Of a DNA stretch of 64,000 nt, positions 1 to 11,328 are shown piece after piece. This DNA comes from Macrolepiota albuminosa (lineage: Eukaryota > Basidiomycota > Agaricomycetes > Agaricales > Agaricaceae). The stretch lies in the NCBI GenBank assembly GCA_027475525.1, contig JAMWFC010000031.1, forward strand, positions 62,001-126,000, written 5' to 3'. Under the pieces are notes generated by a model that was not told where the DNA came from, ran no database searches, and saw only the letters and a list, made by a program, of their open reading frames with translations. The translations under genes were made by a program, and so were the position numbers. Position 1 is the first letter of the stretch; each line of letters starts with the position of its first letter.

Positions 1-2300
1 CTCCCCTCCATGATTGTCTGGTAGCGTGTGGTGCACTATGCCTTCCTCAAATACAACATCGTGGGACCTGAACATTCAACCCATGTCATGCTTGAGCAGC
101 TTGTAGTCTCCTCGACTGAAATACCCCACCATCACTGCCTTGACCACTCTTGGGTCAAGTTTGCTCATGCCATCTTCCCTGGGGACCTTGGCGTATGTGG
201 TGCAGCCAAACGGTTGGAGATACAAGATGTCTGGTTTTCTTCCTGTTCAGATTTTATGTGGCGTCTTTCCTGGGTGCCTGGTGCTCAGCACTAGATCAAG
301 CATGTACATGGCGGTGGCTGTGGCTTCACCCCAGTAGTGGCCTGGGAGTTGCAAGTCACTCAGCATACTCCTTGCAAGGTCCAGGATCATGCGGTTTTGT
401 CGTTCCACTATGCTGTTGGCTTGGGATAAATGTGGGGCGGTGGTCTCATGTATGATACCATGCTTGCGGCAGTATGCCTCCCACAAGTCATTCCTGAATT
501 CAGTGCCGCCATCTGTGTAGATGCACTTTACTCTCTTGCCCTATTGGATTTTGGCTTGAATGTTGAAGGCTTTGAAGCATACCAGGGTTGTCTCGGCTAA
601 CTTATTAGACAGGTACCATGTAGCACATTTGGCTCCTGCTTGGTCAGTGGCCACCAGCATGAGTGATTTGCCCTCTGTGGTCTGTACTCAGATGGGGCCC
701 CACAAGTCAAAGGCTACATGTTCATACAGCATACATTCAGGCTCACACTTAGTGTTGAACAGTCTGTGCATGTGCTTTCCCAAGATACAGTCCTTGCACT
801 TCCCACTGACTGTTGTTGTCATTACTGCCAGGCCATTGACCATGCCCTTGCATACCATTTCTTGAACAGTAAACTCTCCTATGTGTGCTAATTGACAGTG
901 CCATATCTCCAGGTCAGCTGGCATATTCAATGACCTGGTTGCCATGGCCACTGGGGGCTGGGCAAACAGTACTGTGAACATTGCATCATCCCTTTTGCAT
1001 CACATGAATGGGACTCCATCTGGGTCTTATATAAGTGCTCTGCAGCTTTCAATCTCGATCTTAACGCTCTTTTATATGAGGCACCCCAACAATATCAGGT
1101 TGTGTGTGAGATCTGGAGCATGTAGGGCATCATTAAACGTGATTTCAATCAAGTCATTGTTGTATATGACCCATTTTTGCACATGGCTGCACCCTGCTAC
1201 ATGGAAAGTCTTTCCCTCAGCTGTTATTCTGACAGTGTCATTTGCACATGGTGTGTCGTATATCACAAAGTCTGCCCTGTCTGCGAAGAAGTGTCTGCTT
1301 GCTGCTGAGTCCACATACATCACTATCCCTCTTCCAATGCCCAGAGTTGTGACTGAAAACACTAGGCACCATGGGTTAGATGTGTTGTCAGACAAGGTGA
1401 CCATCACAGAGTTTGCCTGGGAGTTGTTTGGCAATGAGGGGTGGTGTTAAGGGTCGATAACATTGTGCCATTCATGGTTACCCTGCTACTCTTCTTCCAC
1501 CAGTCTGGGAATTGCCCTTCCATTCCTCCTCCTTTCCAGAAGCATTTGTCTTTGGTATGCCTGGTTCTTCCGCAGTTCTTGCACTTGAGGTTCAATTTAT
1601 TGTTGCGAGTAGGACCAATTTGGGTGGCTAATGCATGGACTGAGCTTGGCAGAGTGACTACTGAGGGTCTGTGAAGGAGCATTGCATGGGTTGCTAGTCT
1701 CAGTATCATGTCTGCAGACTTGGCCTGATCAAAGAGTGAGCCAGTCACTGGGGCTCAGGAGCTGGGCATCAATTTGATTATGTATGTTTGGAATCTTTTA
1801 TTGTTGATGCTGGCTCCCTGGTCATTTGCTTTGGCCCACGCCATTCTCAATGCTTGGAAATGGCTCTCAATGTTTGAACTGTCTCAGTACTTTATGGAGT
1901 TCAGTTCCTTCTTGGCTTTTATAAGGCCTAGGTCAGTTTTTGCGTCATGTAGATCTGTAAGTGATTTCCATGCATTGGCTGCACTCCCGTTGAGTTTCAC
2001 CTCTGCATCTACTGGGTTTATGATGTTGAGCACAATCATGCTCTGGGCATATGCATCCTGCTGCTGCCATTCATTGGCTGTCAGGTTTGCTGCACCCCAC
2101 CATGTCGTTTCAGTTGTTGGGACTACTGGGCATCCGCTACTTCTCTCTGTCTTAGTGACTGGGTTTTTTATGGTGCCTTTTAGGTATTCCAAGAGGCCAC
2201 GTCCTTGTGCTGCCTCTGTCAGTGTAGTTATAAATGCTGTCCAGTTTGATCCGTCAAACCTTTCTTCTGCAGGTAGCAGGAAGAGTGCGGGGTTTGACAT
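1..2300 (-). pseudogene. Copia-1 gag-pol polyprotein remnant (gag, PR, IN)
   Basis: Starts at ATG 2300 (MSNPALFLLPAEERFDGSNW), the usual UBN2-type copia Gag opening. Gag continues to about 1684 (SADMILRLATHAML), then a CCHC knuckle, CKNCGRTRHTKDKC, near 1600. The protease near 1290-1330 reads YVDSAASRHFF: the DSG of active enzymes is DSA here, so it is probably inactive. Integrase follows: GAG-pre-integrase WHCQLAH with CKDC, then first Asp in VAFDLWGP, second in YTDGGTEF, and Glu in NSIVERQNR, about 35 residues later. At least four in-frame stops or frame shifts separate the blocks. RT and RNase H lie beyond the window. Family assignment is firm; loss of function is inferred from the lesions. 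Confidence 0.85.
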
Positions 2301-2370
2301 TGTTCTTTATTTTGTGGGTTTGGTCTTAGTTCACAATCAGGTGAGTCGTTTTAATTAACTGAGTTGCATG

Positions 2371-2382
2371 GGGCCCATAATC
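2371..2382 (-). promoter_or_regulatory. Copia-1 primer-binding site
   Basis: Directly next to the LTR edge. The minus strand reads GATTATGGGCCC, complementary (one mismatch) to the anticodon stem-loop GGGCCCAUAACC of eukaryotic initiator tRNA-Met, the half-tRNA primer used by Drosophila copia and yeast Ty5. Copia-2 has the same site. Confidence 0.6.
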
Positions 2383-3169
2383 TGTTAATAGATCATATAC
2401 TCAGTCGGTTTTGGTAAATGACTAATTTATTGTTTTATGTACCTGTTAATAGATCATATACTATCTATAGTATTAGTTCTATGGTATTGGCATTCAGAGC
2501 TAAGTTTATGCACCTCAGTCGGTGATGAGCTCCCATTATAGATGACCACGGATAGCGCCAACACAAGCACCTCACATTGGCACACTGGTACCACCAGGAG
2601 CAGCACGTCTTAGCGCTCCAGGGACTAATTTTTGCATATTTTTATGTTAATAACTCGCAGCTGGAGCCTCTAATTACTCCAGGACCACTCTTTATGGCAC
2701 CATTTATTCTTAGCACTCCTCTTGACACCTTGCCGCACCTTGCCACTCACCCTTCAGGGCCATACACGGACACAGACACTTGGCACCCATGATGCTCTTA
2801 GCCGGTGGCAGCAGGAATGATGAAGTATTTTATGACAGACAGCTTGGAGTTTCACCTTAGCACCTGACGTCGCTTAGCTTCTTGCCGACTCAGACTGACA
2901 GCATGATTGTGGACTTTTTCACCATATAGTTTAATTCAGGGCATTTACTTACATATAAATACTTACTTTTTGTTAGTAGTACATCATCAATTTGGCAGTA
3001 GGGATTGTATCCCACCATTTTCGGTCACCCTACGTAACAGACTACCTTTTGTTGACCGTGTCGGCAAGGGGACTCTGCTTTAGTTCTCTCTCACTCTTTC
3101 AGTCTGCAATCTCTTAGTGCCTTGCAACTACGGCAAGGCATTTGTGCTTAGATCTGCTAAGCAATCTCG

Positions 3170-3316
3170 TCATTTTATCATCTCTTTTAGGTGCTAACAC
3201 TTAGCGCCTCTTAGTGACCCCTTTACAGTGTCTCTTAGCATCTCGTCATTTCATCATCTCTTTTTAGGTGCTAACACTTAGCGCCTCTTAGTGACCCCTT
3301 TACAGTGTCTCTTAGT
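3170..3316 (+). repeat. Imperfect tandem repeat inside copy A
   Basis: Two copies of a roughly 77-bp unit with several differences (caatctc/catctc, tttta/tttca, one T-run change). Only about 54 bp match exactly. The divergence sets it apart from the exact 77-bp duplications, so it is probably a genuine older repeat. Shorter TTAGCGCCTTTCCTTGGCGA units of about 37 bp follow at 3316-3420. Confidence 0.6.
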
Positions 3317-3458
3317 GCCTTTCCTTGGCGACTCTCTCCTGCGCTCCTTAGCGCCTTTCCTTGGCGACTCTCTCCCGCGCTCCTTAGCGCTTTTCCTTGG
3401 CAACTCTTTCCTGCGCCTCTTAGCACCTTTCAGTGGTGATTTTTAGCATACTCTTGCC

Positions 3459-3612
3459 GCATTTTTGGGCCTTACATAAGCGCCAATCTCCCCTTTTCCT
3501 TACCACCAACCTCTTGCCTACTGTGCGTTTTCTGGGCATTTTTGGGCCTTACATAAGCGCCAATCTCCCCTTTTCCTTACCACCAACCTCTTGCCTACTG
3601 TGCGTTTTCTGG
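3459..3612 (+). repeat. Exact 77-bp tandem duplication no. 1
   Basis: Unit 3459-3535 is repeated at 3536-3612 without a mismatch. It lies in the non-coding TGATGA-type copy A. Collapsing it makes that element 1,115 bp. Confidence 0.9.
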
Positions 3613-3882
3613 GACCTGTCCGGGACTCACTCCCATACTTAGCATGCCCAAAGCTATATTGACTAAGTAGCTGTACTAGTGATAGTGCACCTTAGCACAA
3701 TTTGGGCGTCATCATCGGTTTTGGTAAATGACTGAAATTGCATATTCTCTGAGTCTGATCATTATCCCATGGAACTGTATAGTTCCTTTTTTCTCAAAAT
3801 TTCTGTCCCTCTTGTGCTATGGTGTACACATGATCATGGCACATGCACTCTCCCATGAGTACCACGATCCCTCTATCTAACA

Positions 3883-4729
3883 AAGCATGCAATAGAAGTG
3901 TTTGAAAAGCAACACCCAGACTGTCATGATCTATTTATTTTTGATCAATCTTCTGCTCATGGATTTGTCAGGAGACTCCTCATTTCTTTTTGCTTTCACT
4001 CTTCATTTTTTCATTCTCTCTTTATTTATTCTTTTATTTCTGCTGTCATTTTTTTTACTTTACTGCTTCTACTCTTTCAACACTATCTGTTGGTACTATT
4101 CTTAGTTCTTGAGGTGCTCTGATTCTTTAGCTATCATTCAGATAAGTGTGGGCCCTTCAGTACCACTTCCACACTGCTTACATAAGCCAAAGTTTGCCTT
4201 TATAACCTCCAAAGTCCAGAGTTTTCCTGCCTTGTTTGTGCACTTGTTTGTTTAGGCAATTTTCAAGTTTTTAAGGTTTTGTTGTACTGTACAGTTGTTT
4301 TCCATGCTTCAGAGGCCCCAGAAGTGTCCAACCTGGCATAGGGAATCCCTAGACTTGTTCTCTTTGGATTTCCCTCTGCCAGATGAGTAGTTATTGTTGG
4401 ACTACTTCCTATCTGAGTTCTCCACATTTTGCCACCTCACTCATCAGTCACTTTATTTGCAGCCTCAGTTGTTTTCCCCATTGTTGGCATGACACTGAAG
4501 CTGTAAATAACCACTTATTCACTGTCAAAGACATTTACTCATATTAATATTACAATATAGTAATCTTTGTTGTGTCTACTTAGATACAATAATCTCAGTT
4601 GTTTTCCCCATTGTTGGCATGACACTGAGGCTTAATCTCTTTTTTCGTGTCTACTTAGATTCTGTGCTACAGTTATCATGATATTGTCTGTATATATTCT
4701 AATACACTTTGATTCTCCCTCTGCCAGCT
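3883..4729. other. AT-rich non-coding stretch with a spaced direct repeat
   Basis: No gene seen; the open frames are low-complexity phenylalanine/leucine runs. A segment of about 40 bp, starting CTCAGTTGTTTTCCCCATTG, occurs at 4464 and again at 4594, 130 bp apart. It ends next to the Tc1/mariner remnant. Confidence 0.5.
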
Positions 4730-5590
4730 GTGTGATTGAGCCACAGCCTCTAGAGGTTGCCCTTACAACAATGATGTTGTTATCAGAAAACCAGGTTGTT
4801 GTCCATTAGGAGGTGTGTTTTGGATTGTTGTCCTGCTGAAAAATATTGTCCTTCCTCCTCCATTTCCAACTTCTCAAAGCTTTCCACCACTTCCTCATCT
4901 AAAATCTCACAATACTGTGCAGCATCCATCTTTCCCTGAACTTCTATGAGCTTCCCTACTCCATTCCAACCCATGCAGCTCCATACCATCAAATTGTTTC
5001 CTCCTCCATGCTTGGCAGTTGGTGTAGTGATGTGGTCAGATAGTGGTTCCCCTGGAATTTTCCACACATATATCTTCTCATCTGACCCAATGCAATTAAT
5101 CTTTGTCTCATCACCCTTTTCTAGTTCTCCACTGTCCAGTTTGCATGATAAGCAGCCTTGAGCATGGAAACTTTCTTTTTTGTTGCTGAGCAAAAACCTG
5201 CCTCCTTCAATGTATTCCTGACTGTCTGAGGATTGACAGAACTGGAGATAACAGAATTAATGAACTGTGTAGCTTGAACAGCATTATCCAGCTTTCAGTA
5301 GTAATTTGACAAATAATAGACTGTTTGTCATGTGCTGTAAGCTTAGAAGGATGACCTCTAAGATGATTTTCTTTGTTGCTCTCTAGTTATTTGCTGATCC
5401 TCCCTACAGTGCCCTTTTCCAGGCCAGTTTTTGCTTGGATTTGATGCTAAAAATACCCCTCATTGAGGAGAGAAGCAACAGAAGAGCAATTGGCAGCAAA
5501 AACAGGTTGCATGATAATGGTAGAGTGTCAAGAAGGTGATTGATTGAAGTTGAACATGTCAAATTAGTACAAGCAAGGTCACATGACATT
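4730..5590 (-). pseudogene. Tc1/mariner transposase remnant
   Basis: Reads in three frames along the minus strand. The helix-turn-helix part is near 5420-5330 (KGTVGRISK, then SNKENHLRGHPSKLTAHDKQ). The first catalytic Asp is in DETKINCIGSDEKIYVWKIP with the typical GEPLSDH and KHGGGNNLMVW (5100-4990). The second Asp is in FQQDNNPKHTS near 4830. The third acidic residue and the C terminus are absent. Frameshifts fall between the HTH and DETKI blocks and before FQQD. In cut-and-paste transposition this enzyme would bind its inverted repeats; no intact inverted repeats were recognised. Confidence 0.8.
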
Positions 5591-5835
5591 TTTTATACTT
5601 CCCACAAGGTGTTTCCATCTTCAACTGCTGAAAGGTATTGAGAAAATATGAAAATTAAAGTGAGTCAAAAAACTGCCCCAATAATTGAATATTTTGTTTG
5701 ATTTATTAATAAGCAAGTGCATCAAGAAAGTGCAATATAAAGTTGTCTATATGTAAAAATTAGTGATCGAAAGTCCAATCCAACATGCTTGACTGATTGC
5801 CCTTGAAACTTGTTAATAGTCACAGCAAAGGCCAA
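5591..5835. other. Short non-coding gap
   Basis: AT-rich spacer between the Tc1/mariner remnant and the 3' end of the Helitron helicase. Nothing recognised. Confidence 0.4.
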
Positions 5836-7238
5836 TCAAATTGGAAACTGTCTCCTGCATAATGGTATCAGCAAATCCTCTTTAAAGGCATCTAGATTGA
5901 TCTTTGGAATCAAAACAGTTGAATCTGCAAACTTGGCATCTCTACTGATGATACAACATCCAAGGACTCTGATGCTAATATGAGTGACAATCATTCTTGT
6001 TCCATTGCAAAGTCCTTTGGTTGTATCCAGATTTCTGAGGAGCATGACAGAAACTCCAATCTTTAAAGCCAGTTTAATCAAAAACAAACTACTGGCTTTT
6101 AAAGAGTTGAGATATTCCACAGGATATAATACAAGGCCATCAGGATTTTTGTTATCAGAGAGAACAGAATCTGCACTCTGTAAGATCTTTTCTTCTCCTG
6201 GATACCTCTTTAAAACTTCTGCATTGATCTTCTCTATATCAGAGTTCTTGCTAGAGAGAAAAGTCTGGTCCAGGTAAAACTGATCATTCTGAGGATGACC
6301 AATATTAGGATATGTAGAAGAAATCAATTCAGTAATAGAATTGTCATCACAAATCATTCTTTCAAGCAGTTTGACTGTTTTTCCAGGTCTTAAATTTGTT
6401 TCTGCACCAACATCCAACAACCAAGCTGCATGAACAATATTCTCTGCAGTCTGATCCAATCTCATATTTTGGACCAAGTAGTGGACTTGAATGTGATTCC
6501 AAAGTCTGAGCCTATGTGGAATCACTGAAAGAGTTTGCCTAAAGTCTCCTCCAAAAACCACAGTAACTCCACTAAAGGAAATGTTGTTATGTCCCTGAAG
6601 CCACAATCCACAGACTCAATGGCATTTTTGTGTTGCATTGGAACTTCATCCCAAATGACAACTTTGGTGTGAAGTATGAGCTGTGATAACTGGGTTCTTC
6701 TCTTAATATTGGCAATGGATGTGTCAAGAGCAGGAATAGAAATTTTGAAACTTGAATGAGCAGTCCTACACCCTTCCAACAATAATGCAGCAATCCCAGA
6801 TGATGCTACACATAATGTCACATCTCCATTGGAACAAACAGCAGCAGCCAGAATATTGCAGACAAAGATTTTGCCACATCCTCCAGCACTGTGAATGAAT
6901 AACATCCTGCTCAAATTGTTGTTCACTGAGTCTATAATGACATTGAAAGTCTGCAGTTGTTTCACATTGAACTTGGCCTTGTTTTCTTCCACTTTTCACT
7001 TTAATTCCTTAACATCATAATTGATTTCATTTTCCAAAAGCCTATTGCCTAGAAGAATAGTTTGATCAGTATCTAAGTCAATCTTTTATGCAAATGCCAA
7101 TTATCTGGAACTATATTCCAATTTTGTTGAGCTTCTAGCATGTTGGAAAAGTCTTTCAGAATTTTTCCAAAATTCATCAAGATGTCATTGATGAGATAAA
7201 GACTATAATCATAGACATCTTCATTAATAAAGACTTGG
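5836..7238 (-). pseudogene. Helitron Rep/helicase, C-terminal PIF1-like helicase part
   Basis: The minus strand first gives a linker typical of Helitron proteins (LYLINDILMNFGKILKDF, 7200-7140). The PIF1-like SF1 helicase follows. Walker A is SAGGCGKIF near 6890, where the usual GKT/S ends in Ile, so ATP binding is probably lost. Walker B is VVIWDEVPM near 6660, then VFGGDFRQTLSVIP near 6540, QNMRLDQT near 6460, and the late motif NLDTTKGLCNGTRM near 6020. The frame breaks at 6522-6606. Helitron helicase unwinds DNA during rolling-circle transposition. This block is the 3' end of a gene continued at 8300-8695 and 19969-20850. Confidence 0.85.
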
Positions 7239-8299
7239 TGATGACACCAACTGAGGTTGGGTGTGCTGGATGTATATGCAGTACAACACCATCTCCAGCA
7301 CCTGACATGCGTGGTTGTGAGGAGTCCTGACAGGGTTCCGGTGTGCTTGAGCAGATGAGGTAGAATGATGTGCTAGATGATAGCACCTTGGGTGCTACCT
7401 AGCAAATAGTAAGCGCTGTAGTTTAAGCAAAGATAAAGAGAAGAAGACAAGTAGTGCAGTGTAATGTGCCTGTAGGTGGCACCGTAAATGATGAAGATGA
7501 GATAGACAAAGCTAGTGCCTAACTTAGTGATAAAGTCAAGCAGAGCTAGCGCAATTTGAACACTAAGTATAACTGGGTGCTTAAGAGGTTACAATTTGTT
7601 GTTATGTATATGTAAAGTAGCTATCTTATATACTATATGCTACTGTGTTTTTCAAGATAAGTCCATCTGTGGTGCTACCTCTTAGCACCTCTCCTCATGG
7701 TTTCCTTCAACAGTGACCTGTCAACAGCGATCCATAGCACATGGATGATGGCAACCAATGGCATTATGACCCATGGCAACCAATGGCGACTCTAAATTGA
7801 CTTAAAATTATATGGGTCTGCTCACCTCTTAATATAATTCCGATTGGCCAGGCTGTTCTGGAGTATGGTCAGAAAATCCTCGACAGATGCTGTAAGCGCT
7901 AATGTTGGCGCTACTCATTGTATCAATTCCTGACAGGTCCAGATGTTGAGTTTAAGTATATCCTGTGCTGCCATCATTGATTCTTTTAGACTTCTGATTG
8001 AGGTGCCTTATCAAATGGCAGCACCTACTGCTGACCCCTTTTAGAAGTGATTGGAGTTTAGTCAGAGTCCACCTCCCATCATTGTGTTAGCACTATACAT
8101 CTCAAACCTCTCAATTTCTTGAAGTCAGTGAATAGAGGGTGCTGAAGGGCTGATAAATAATGATTAAGGTAGACCTGCAATAGCATGCCCAAGCCCAAGC
8201 TGTTCTGTATCCAATCTGGTTGCTAGAGTCTCCCATATGTCAAGTGTTGGCCAACCTATAATGTTCTTTGATGCACTCAGTCCAAGTAGAAGCCTATCA
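7239..8299 (+). mobile_element. TGATGA-type element, copy B, inside the Helitron gene
   Basis: A 1,061-bp insert from TGATGACACC to AAGCCTATCA, close in sequence to copy C at 26821-28890. Flanks are ttgg (7235-7238) and tcgg (8300-8303), a 4-bp duplication with one C-to-T change at a CpG. When the insert and one flank copy are removed, the Helitron frame reads straight through (RDQVFINEDVYDYSLYL), which independently fixes the duplication at 4 bp. It holds no coding region. It also serves as the empty-site reference for the solo LTR inside copy C. Confidence 0.75.
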
Positions 8300-8695
8300 T
8301 CGGTCCCTGTATTGCCTCATATGTTCTAACCTGTGTTAAAGATCATCACAGATAGAATGCTTGAATTTGTCCCATGGTGCCTCAGGAGTGGCAGGAGCAC
8401 AGTGAAATAGAATAGTGCAAAACAGCTGTCTGAAAGCTGATCCTAGTTGAATTGGAGCAGCTTCAGTGAGATATTATCTCCATTCTGCATCATTCTCCAA
8501 AAGATTTAGAGCCTTGCATGCTTTCTAATAAGTTGGATAGATATAGCTATTGACTGTCCTAAGATCAGCCCATGAAGTTGCATTGGTCACAACAGTCAAG
8601 AGCATCCTGAGATAGAACCTTTCTTTCTGTCTTGGAAAAGCAAAATACATCTCCCAATTGTTGTACTTCTCTGTCTCTTCTTCCAGGTCTATTTA
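8300..8695 (-). pseudogene. Helitron Rep/helicase, middle part
   Basis: The minus strand reads FAFPRQKERFYLRMLLTVV, then TSWADLRTV, then EAAPIQLGSAFRQLFCTIL and FKHSICDDL. These are standard blocks between the Rep and helicase domains of Helitron proteins. Two in-frame stops are present. It is bounded by copy B on the left and by the Gypsy-1 target duplication (8696-8700) on the right, and continues at 19969. Confidence 0.8.
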
Positions 8696-8700
8696 AATGC

Positions 8701-9527
8701 TGTCAGGTTCCGCTGAGTCGGGGGCCTTCCAGGAAAGCAATCGCCCTTACAATGCGGACTTGACCCACAGATACTCAGGTGTCTGGGACTCCGGGGCTAG
8801 GACTCCGGGGTTCAAGACATGGACAGGGAAATCCCGGGAGAGGGGACTTAGTCCAGGGGTTTTGACTCCGGGGCTAGGACTCCGGGGTTCAAGACATGGA
8901 CAGGGAAATCCCGGGAGAGGGGACTTAGTCCAGGGGTTTTGGGTGGTGGGTGACGGGGGAGTTCGGGTGGGGGTCGAGTCGTGAACCGGAGGTTCTAAGA
9001 CGAGACCAAGTTAGTAAGTTAAAGTTGCGAAGTGCGTACCAGTCTTAGAGCACGCAAATATCCAAGCGTGCCAGTCAAGCGTGCCAGTCAATGCGTACCA
9101 GTCAAATAGAGGGCATGCAACAATCTGAGAAATGCAAAGTAACGGTGTATGTAATATCAAGACTGGCGAATACAACAGGGAACTATGCTATAAGTACTAC
9201 GGGGTCGGGTCTCGGGGTTCCGGGATGTCTGGGATGGGTTTCGGGGATTATTGAGTAGCGGCAGGGGCTGCATACTGGGATCGCGCGTGTGGGGCGTGCG
9301 ATCAATTGGCGCAGATGGAGCCGTGATGCGTGATGCGCGATGGCCTGACGAGTCGCGTGATCCGATCGTTGATCGGGGCTGGTGGCGGCTGATGGCGGTC
9401 CTTGATGCGCGTGATGGCGGTGTTGGTGGTCGTGATGGCGGGGCGTGTCCTGTGGGGTCGGAGGGAGGGTCCCAGAGGGTGTTCCGGGGGTGTCCCGGGG
9501 TGGGCCCGGAGGGGAGGGGTCGTGACA
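8701..9527 (-). repeat. Gypsy-1 3' LTR
   Basis: 827 bp as given, 750 bp once duplication 2 (8787-8863) is collapsed, which equals the 5' LTR. It differs from the 5' LTR mostly by C/T and G/A changes. It contains the AATATCAAGACT word (9153-9164) that pairs with the PBS. Confidence 0.92.
8787..8940 (+). repeat. Exact 77-bp tandem duplication no. 2
   Basis: Unit 8787-8863 repeated at 8864-8940, inside the Gypsy-1 3' LTR. The matching place in the 5' LTR (near 19300) has a single copy, so it was not part of the ancestral LTR. Confidence 0.95.
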
Positions 9528-9614
9528 TCACCCCCCCGAGGGAGGGTCCCAGAGGGTGTTCCGGGGGTGTCCCGGGGTGGGCCCGGAGGGGAGGGGTCGT
9601 GACATCACCCCCCC
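9461..9614 (+). repeat. Exact 77-bp tandem duplication no. 3
   Basis: Unit 9461-9537 repeated at 9538-9614. It spans the inner end of the 3' LTR and the polypurine tract, so both appear twice. Confidence 0.95.
9528..9537 (-). promoter_or_regulatory. Gypsy-1 polypurine tract
   Basis: Minus strand GGGGGGGTGA directly before the TGTCA end of the 3' LTR, where plus-strand DNA synthesis is primed. Gypsy-2 has the matching AGGGGGGATGA. It is repeated at 9605-9614 by duplication 3. Confidence 0.75.
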
Positions 9615-9732
9615 CTCAGCACCGAGACCCTCCGAGGCGCGCGTAGTCGGTGGTTCGGACCGAGGTTCGACCGTGGGATCCGGCACCTGACTTGCCACGT
9701 ATCAAAAAAAATTTTTACCGTCAAGTTCAACC

Positions 9733-11328
9733 ATGTCGCGTACGCCAACGCATTCCCCGACGCCCCCGCAAACCAACGAGGTTGTGCCCCTTATGGCCTG
9801 GGAGGCCCGGGACGCGCGGTATCGAGCCCGCTTGGACCGGGAGCACATGGCGGTGCTTGTGCAACAACGTGAGTGTTTTCCATGATGATCCGTTTGCCGC
9901 AGCTGATTTTCCCCTTCAGAACAACGCTCTTCCCCCGCTCCGGAGGCGGGTCCTAGTCGTATCCCGGAGCCTGCCTCTGGCGGTTCCCTGGAGTCGCATC
10001 CTGTTCGCCCCGCGCCTACCTTCGCGCGGATGACCGTCCGCCCCCCGCGCCCACATCCTCCCCCTCGCCCCAGGCTAACTGCCCCTCGTTTTTGCCGCTC
10101 CAGGATGGCGGTGGGGGCCGTTTCCAAAGTCCTGGTGGACCAGCGTGTTGCGTGGGAGGTTGTCTCCCAGGATTCTTTTGGGGAAGCCCTGGAGAGGCCC
10201 CGGGGCTTGCCCACTCATGCCTGGTGTATGAGCAACGGTCCGGTAAGCAACCTCGCACCTCTGGTTTCGTCGCTGACCTCAGCGCAGTGTCTCCACTGCG
10301 CCCGCCGGGGGGTGTTGTGTCTTTTTGAGGTCCCGGACCCCTCGTCCCGCCGGGACACGTCCGTGTGCGAGGCATGCCGCCTCAATCACGAGCGATGTTC
10401 CGTGTTGGCGCTGTGGAGGGCGTGCTGCGTCTCGAGGAAGCAGGGGTGGCCGCTCGGAGGGATCACTCGGAGGATGGGGGTTGAGGAGAGGGATTGGGTG
10501 GTGGAGCCGGAGGGGGAGCCACAGGCGGTGTCTGCAGGGGGTTCAGGGGGAGGGTCGGGGAGCGGGGGAGCCTCTCGGGTGGGGGGCCGGGGCCGGCCCG
10601 TGGTCCTCATCACGCGCCGGGTGACCCGGGCCGGGGGGAGTTGGGAGGGGCGCGGCGGGTGTCGCCAAGCCCGTCCCCCAGGCCTTCCAAGAGGGTGCGT
10701 TTGCCCTCTGAGACCCCACCCCCAGCTTCCCCGCCCCGTTTGTCCCCGGCGGTATTCTCGCCCCTGTCTGGGAGGCCCTTGGGCGTCAGTGTCAGGGACC
10801 TCCAGGAGCGCTTGGGGAGGGCCGAGCGGGAGCGCGAGGAGGAGGCGGCCCTTTGGAGGGGTTTGGAGGAGGGTCGGGAGGTGGCGCTCTGGGATTTGGA
10901 GGAGGTCAGGGTCGCTCGGGGGGAGGCCAAGGCCGAGTTGGAGTCGTTGAGGGGGAGGGTGGGGCAGGGGGCGGGGTTCCCGGAGGGGCTATTGGAGGCG
11001 GTATGCCAGGATGTGGTAGTCGCCCACATGGCGTCGCTTAGTGAGCGTTTCTTTCCCCGGACTTGGCTCCTTACTGACACCCACAGGCTGGGCCCGGGAG
11101 CATTGTTCGCTCCTGGACGGGGCGGCCGCGGCATTCGTGGCGCTGCAGGAGGGGCAGCACCTGGAAGTGACGACCCCCGGGGTGGAGTGGGGCCTCGACT
11201 TGTTGGGGTGGGTGGTGTCGGCCCACCGGCGGAGGAACGTGCCCGCCCCCGGCTCGTGGTTCGAACGAGTCCTGGACAAGGGCGAGTCTCTCCCGTCCTG
11301 GGAGCAGTTGGCGGAGGAGGTACTGTGA
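9733..11328 (+). CDS. Antisense accessory gene of Gypsy-1: Zn2Cys6-like, coiled-coil protein
   Basis: Runs opposite to gag-pol between the chromodomain and the 3' LTR. Proposed exons are 9733-9868, 9920-10242, 10288-11040 and 11087-11328, with introns of 51, 45 and 46 bp (phases 1, 0, 1), all with consensus donors and CAG acceptors. The third exon begins with CX2CX6C-X15-CX2CX6C (CLHCARRGVLC ... CEACRLNHERC), the spacing of a fungal Zn2Cys6 cluster with a long linker. Then come a Gly-rich tract and a coiled coil (LQERLGRAEREREEEAAL), and the C terminus WVVSAHRRRN...AEEVL. Exon 3 is one base out of frame around 10630-10670, in a G-run, so this copy is damaged or mis-sequenced there. The homologue in Gypsy-2 (37775-36110) has the same exon plan. 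The start is the first ATG, followed by a shared SPTPP stretch. Function unknown; DNA binding is inferred from the cysteine pattern only. Confidence 0.65.

Larger units (their letters stand above)
2523..3714 (+). mobile_element. TGATGA-type element, copy A (solo-LTR-like)
   Basis: A 1,192-bp non-coding insert with 6-bp inverted ends (TGATGA...TCATCA) and an exact 4-bp target duplication, tcgg (2519-2522 and 3715-3718). TG...CA ends and lack of coding capacity suggest a solo LTR, but no internal region is seen anywhere in the window. Its interior is rich in short AGCGCC/TTAGCGCC words arranged as imperfect repeats. It contains one exact 77-bp duplication at 3459. Copies B (7239) and C (26821) share the start TGATGAC and the 4-bp duplication size. 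What mobilises it is unknown. Confidence 0.7.
1..3882 (-). mobile_element. Copia-1, Ty1/copia retrotransposon, 5' part
   Basis: Minus-strand Ty1/copia element that runs off the left edge, so its 3' end and 3' LTR are missing. Order along the minus strand is 5' LTR (3882-2383), PBS, gag, zinc knuckle, protease, integrase. The 5' LTR has TGTTAATAG/CTATCTAACA-like ends and is interrupted by a TGATGA-type element at 2523-3714; without that insert and its 4-bp duplication the LTR is about 304 bp. Coding parts carry stops and frame changes, so this is a dead copy. Confidence 0.85.
2383..3882 (-). repeat. Copia-1 5' LTR, split by an insertion
   Basis: Plus-strand edges are TGTTAATAG at 2383 and CTATCTAACA ending at 3882. 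Only 2383-2522 and 3719-3882 are LTR. The insertion is proven by the tcgg duplication on both sides of 2523-3714 and by the phrase TCGGTTTTGGTAAATGAC, which is rejoined when the insert is removed. The same phrase also occurs whole at 2405. Confidence 0.7.
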